64,000 nt of DNA from Monodelphis domestica. Taxonomy: Eukaryota > Chordata > Mammalia > Didelphimorphia > Didelphidae. A program made the position numbers and the translations under genes. The DNA lies in contig NC_077231.1 in the NCBI RefSeq assembly GCF_027887165.1, positions 125,439,987-125,503,986 on the forward strand. Direction: 5' to 3'. Under the pieces are notes generated by a model. It worked only from the letters and a program-made list of their open reading frames with translations, was not told where the DNA came from and made no database searches. Shown in pieces: positions 62,775-64,000 of the stretch (positions are counted from its first letter, which is position 1; each line of letters opens with the position of its first letter).

Positions 62775-63480
62775 GGTAAACGAAATGAACATAAGAATAG
62801 AAAATACTATGAATCTGAAAGATTGCCCCCAAATCATTAATAATAAGAGAAATACATATTAAAATAATCTTGAGATATCACCTCATACCTAGCACATTGG
62901 CAAATGACACACTATGGAAACTGCTGATATTGGAGGGGACTAGACAGGATTTAGTGATGGAGTAGCTATAAATTTGTTCAGATAATCCAGAAAGCAATTA
63001 AGAATTATGCAAAAAAGAAATGACTAAAATCTCCATGGCTTTTGAATCAGTAATCCCACTCCTGGACATAAAAGTTCAGGAGGTAAAAGATAGAAAATGA
63101 GGCCTTGACATTCATTATGGCCCTTTTTATGGTAGCAAAGAACAAAGTAAGTGCCAATTGAGTAGGAACGAAAAAGCAAATTGTGGTATATAAATGAAAC
63201 AGACTATAAGAAATGACTATAAAGAGCTCAGAGAAATTTGGGAAGATGTGAATTCTTCCTCAATGAACTGAGCAAATTTAGGGCAAAAATATAATCAATC
63301 ATAATAAGAGTGTAAACAAAGAACAACAACAACACAAAAAGAAACTGAATCATAGTTGGCCCCAGAGAAGCCATGTGAAAATGTACCTCCTTTCATTAAA
63401 GAAAGGTGAGAAACTATGAATATTGAATCTTGGATATGTAGGCATGGTGCTGGTTGCTTTTGTTAAACATCTTTTTTAAC
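62775..63480 (+). mobile_element. Degraded LINE-1 3' region, plus strand
   Basis: Phrases equivalent to the L1 tail are visible (ATCACCTCATACCTAGCACA, TTATGGTAGCAAAGAACAAA, CAAATTGTGGTATATAAATG) but strongly mutated. It is older than the copy at 58.5 kb. Confidence 0.65.
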
Positions 63481-64000
63481 CTTTAGGTTATTACCAGGGG
63501 AATTCACTGAGTATAGGAGAGGTATATTTGGAAATCAATGTGATATTGAAGTGAAAGTCATCAACAAAACTTAAAAATTAGTTGAGTTCCTTCTCTCAAA
63601 GGATATAATCATTTGCATAGTGTAACTCCTTGATACGGTTCTCATACACATACCTCTTTGCAAATCTCTTCCTTATACTTTTACATCACAGAAATTCTTT
63701 TTTGATTGGCAGTTTTAAAAATCACTACTCATTTTTACTTTCAGGTAAGGTAGGAGATGAATTAATGAGTCTCTGGTCAGATGAGGAGGGGGGAAGAAGA
63801 ATGGAGTTAGCCCTCCACTTATAAGTGAGACTGGGGAGGAAAAGCCAGAAAGAATTTTTACACTACATTGCTAGTACCAGTTAGTCCCCAAGAGTTTTTA
63901 TTGAGAACTAGGTATGATCTTTACCTTGCAATGGGTCCCAACTCAGGCTAGGTTTAGGGGTGGGGAAACAAGATTCCATGGACCTTAGTGATAGAAGACT
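63481..64000. other. Window end, nothing recognised
   Basis: No gene, repeat or RNA signal that I can support. Confidence 0.5.

Overview
The window is nuclear DNA from a mammal, almost certainly a marsupial. The evidence is spliced vertebrate genes with mammalian orthologues, an AT-rich background packed with L1 and L2 LINEs, and two young tRNA/CORE-type SINE families of the kind found in marsupial genomes. The genes match the human 12p12.3 neighbourhood WBP11 - C12orf60/SMCO3. There is no sign of bacterial sequence, CRISPR, or an operon. The species cannot be fixed from the sequence alone.

Layout. From 1 to about 17,700 there is no host gene. This part is a stack of LINE-1 pieces (2.6-5.4 kb and 8.6-17.3 kb), SINEs and LTR-like fossils. 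From 17,770 to about 41,540, on the minus strand, lies a complete WBP11 gene. I could place all eleven coding exons. They join in frame to a 643-codon protein that starts at 34,924 and stops at 18,415, with a non-coding first exon in a CpG-rich promoter near 41.4-41.5 kb. Its introns hold an L2 split by an L1, a further L1 fragment, and a short hAT-type element with a perfect 8-bp target-site duplication. From 41.0 to 42.0 kb is the CpG-rich promoter, which probably fires both ways. From 42 to 56.8 kb, on the plus strand, lies the C12orf60 orthologue, whose only coding exon is at 55,343-56,464. SMCO3 (46,067-46,744, minus) is an intact single-exon gene nested antisense inside its presumed intron. 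From 56.8 to 64 kb there is no recognisable gene, but there are L1 3' ends, SINEs, an LTR-like piece and a perfect 190-bp tandem duplication.

Main discovery candidate. The C12orf60 orthologue has been rebuilt into a cysteine/proline-rich protein. The helical blocks shared with the small human protein are still in order, but they are separated by 21 tandem X-P-C triplets (mostly NPC) and by two PPPC/LPPC arrays. About 63 of 365 residues are cysteine, and extra cysteines also lie inside the conserved blocks. I know of no description of such a form. It looks like a cross-linkable structural or metal-binding protein, in composition like keratin-associated proteins or sperm mitochondrial capsule proteins, but its function is not known.

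How the genes relate. WBP11 is a nuclear splicing factor and SMCO3 a small predicted membrane protein. The C12orf60 product has no assigned function. They are neighbours by conserved synteny, not a pathway. Comparisons with human proteins are from memory and were not computed.
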